Assembly: GCA_937883885.1 (NCBI GenBank)
Contig: CAKZXL010000570.1
Location: 23,001-87,000, forward strand
Direction: 5' to 3'
DNA length: 64,000 bases
Source of the DNA: an uncultured Aquincola sp.
Lineage (GTDB): Bacteria; Pseudomonadota; Gammaproteobacteria; Burkholderiales; Burkholderiaceae
This document shows, piece after piece, positions 63,498-64,000 of this stretch. Position numbers and translations under genes: made by a program. Every line of letters starts with the position of its first letter. The first letter of the stretch is position 1. A model generated the notes under the pieces. The model saw only the letters and a list, made by a program, of their open reading frames with translations, ran no database searches and was not told the origin of the DNA.

Positions 63498-63977
63498 ATG
63501 AAACGAGGCCGGTTGCTCCTGGCTGCTGCCGCGATCGGTACGGTGGTTCTGGTCGTTGCCATCTCGAGCCTGACGCCGAAGCCGGCAAGCACCGGGCTGC
63601 TCAAACCTGACGATGTGGAGGTGACGGCGCTGGGCCGGCAGGTCTACGCGACGCACTGTGCCGGCTGTCATGGGGCGAAGCTCGAGGGCCAGCCCAATTG
63701 GCGCCGGAGAGACGCACAAGGCCGCTTGCCGGCACCGCCGCACGATGCGTCCGGGCATACGTGGCACCACCCCGACGAGACGCTCTTCCGCATCACGAAG
63801 TTCGGCGTTGCCAAGGCTGCCAACCTGGCGTCGTACGAGTCTTCAATGCCTGCGTACGAAGGCGTACTGACCGATTCCGAGATCGTGGCCGCGCTCTCCT
63901 GGATCAAGGCCCAGTGGCCCGCCAGCATCCGGGCCAAGCATGACGAGATGAACCGCAGTTCGTCGCAGCAGCGCTGA
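63498..63977 (+). CDS. Membrane-anchored monoheme cytochrome c (second copy)
   Basis: This 159-residue protein starts MKRGRLLLAAAAIGTVVLVV with AGGA eight bases upstream. The heme site is CAGCH, and the landmarks LEGQPNWR, PAPPHDASGHTWHH, FRITKFGVAKAA and SMPAYEG match the cytochrome at 33404-33880 closely. The N-terminus is a membrane anchor. It is the last gene seen in this operon before the window edge. Confidence 0.8.
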   Translation: MKRGRLLLAAAAIGTVVLVVAISSLTPKPASTGLLKPDDVEVTALGRQVYATHCAGCHGAKLEGQPNWRRRDAQGRLPAPPHDASGHTWHHPDETLFRITKFGVAKAANLASYESSMPAYEGVLTDSEIVAALSWIKAQWPASIRAKHDEMNRSSSQQR

Positions 63978-64000
63978 GCCGATGCCGCACGAGTTCAGGA

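Overview
The window is high-GC, densely packed DNA that looks betaproteobacterial (Burkholderiales-like), judged from codon use, FlhDC-type regulators, a porin_4-type porin and the style of the copper genes. I place it inside an integrative/conjugative element or genomic island. The left ~10.5 kb carries mobile-element backbone genes (DUF932, Toprim primase, GHKL ATPase, DUF1845/AcaB-like, AlpA) and a defence-like pair. The remainder is mostly copper and heavy-metal resistance cargo. No tRNA, rRNA or CRISPR array was seen.

Layout: (1) 1-2039 (+), the 3' end of an OLD-family nuclease overlapping a UvrD-like helicase, a Gabija-like arrangement. (2) 2066-8554 (-), a leftward mobile-element operon ending in an FlhD/FlhC-like activator pair, with hairpins (two UUCG-capped) between genes. 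(3) 9030-10467 (+), DUF1845/AcaB-like and AlpA. (4) 10464-14266, a metabolic cassette of ACT protein, three-histidine-box desaturase/hydroxylase, transporter and ArgP-like LysR regulator. (5) 14557-17000, a catalytically degenerate recombinase, a thioredoxin-reductase scrap, a DUF305 membrane protein and a nonsense-mutated Rieske pseudogene.

(6) 17071-25923, the first copper block: a YHS-type copper P-type ATPase with a DUF2933 protein behind a MerR-type promoter, then copA-copB-cupredoxin divergent from a CopRS two-component system. (7) 26132-33880, a CusCBA-type RND pump followed by a membrane protein and a cytochrome c. (8) 33970-43938, a tightly overlapping run: PII-NG protein, DUF2933, cytochrome c, TlpA-like thioredoxin, PCu(A)C chaperone, SCO, a beta-propeller protein, CueO-like oxidase, DsbC, PCYCGC protein, DsbD and a membrane protein. 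(9) 44014-48056, DUF1232, a copZ gene divergent from copA2-cueR, with CueR-type dyads between. (10) 48116-52879, two further CopRS-like systems facing each other. (11) 52926-54473, a large helical-repeat protein of unknown role upstream of the third system. (12) 54943-57567, porin and small envelope proteins. (13) 57705-63977, a second copper operon: Cys/His-rich protein, small periplasmic protein, outer-membrane lipoprotein, multicopper oxidase, cupredoxin, DUF411, CusF, and a paralogous copy of the membrane-protein/cytochrome c pair seen at 32831-33880.

How the parts fit: cytoplasmic Cu(I) would be bound by CopZ, sensed by CueR and expelled by the P-type ATPases. Periplasmic copper would be oxidised by three multicopper oxidases, bound by cupredoxins, CusF and PCu(A)C, and exported by CusCBA. 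DsbC, DsbD, TlpA and SCO would keep cysteine proteins reduced or correctly paired under copper stress. Three two-component systems give periplasmic sensing. Functions are inferred from motifs read in translation; no database search was run.
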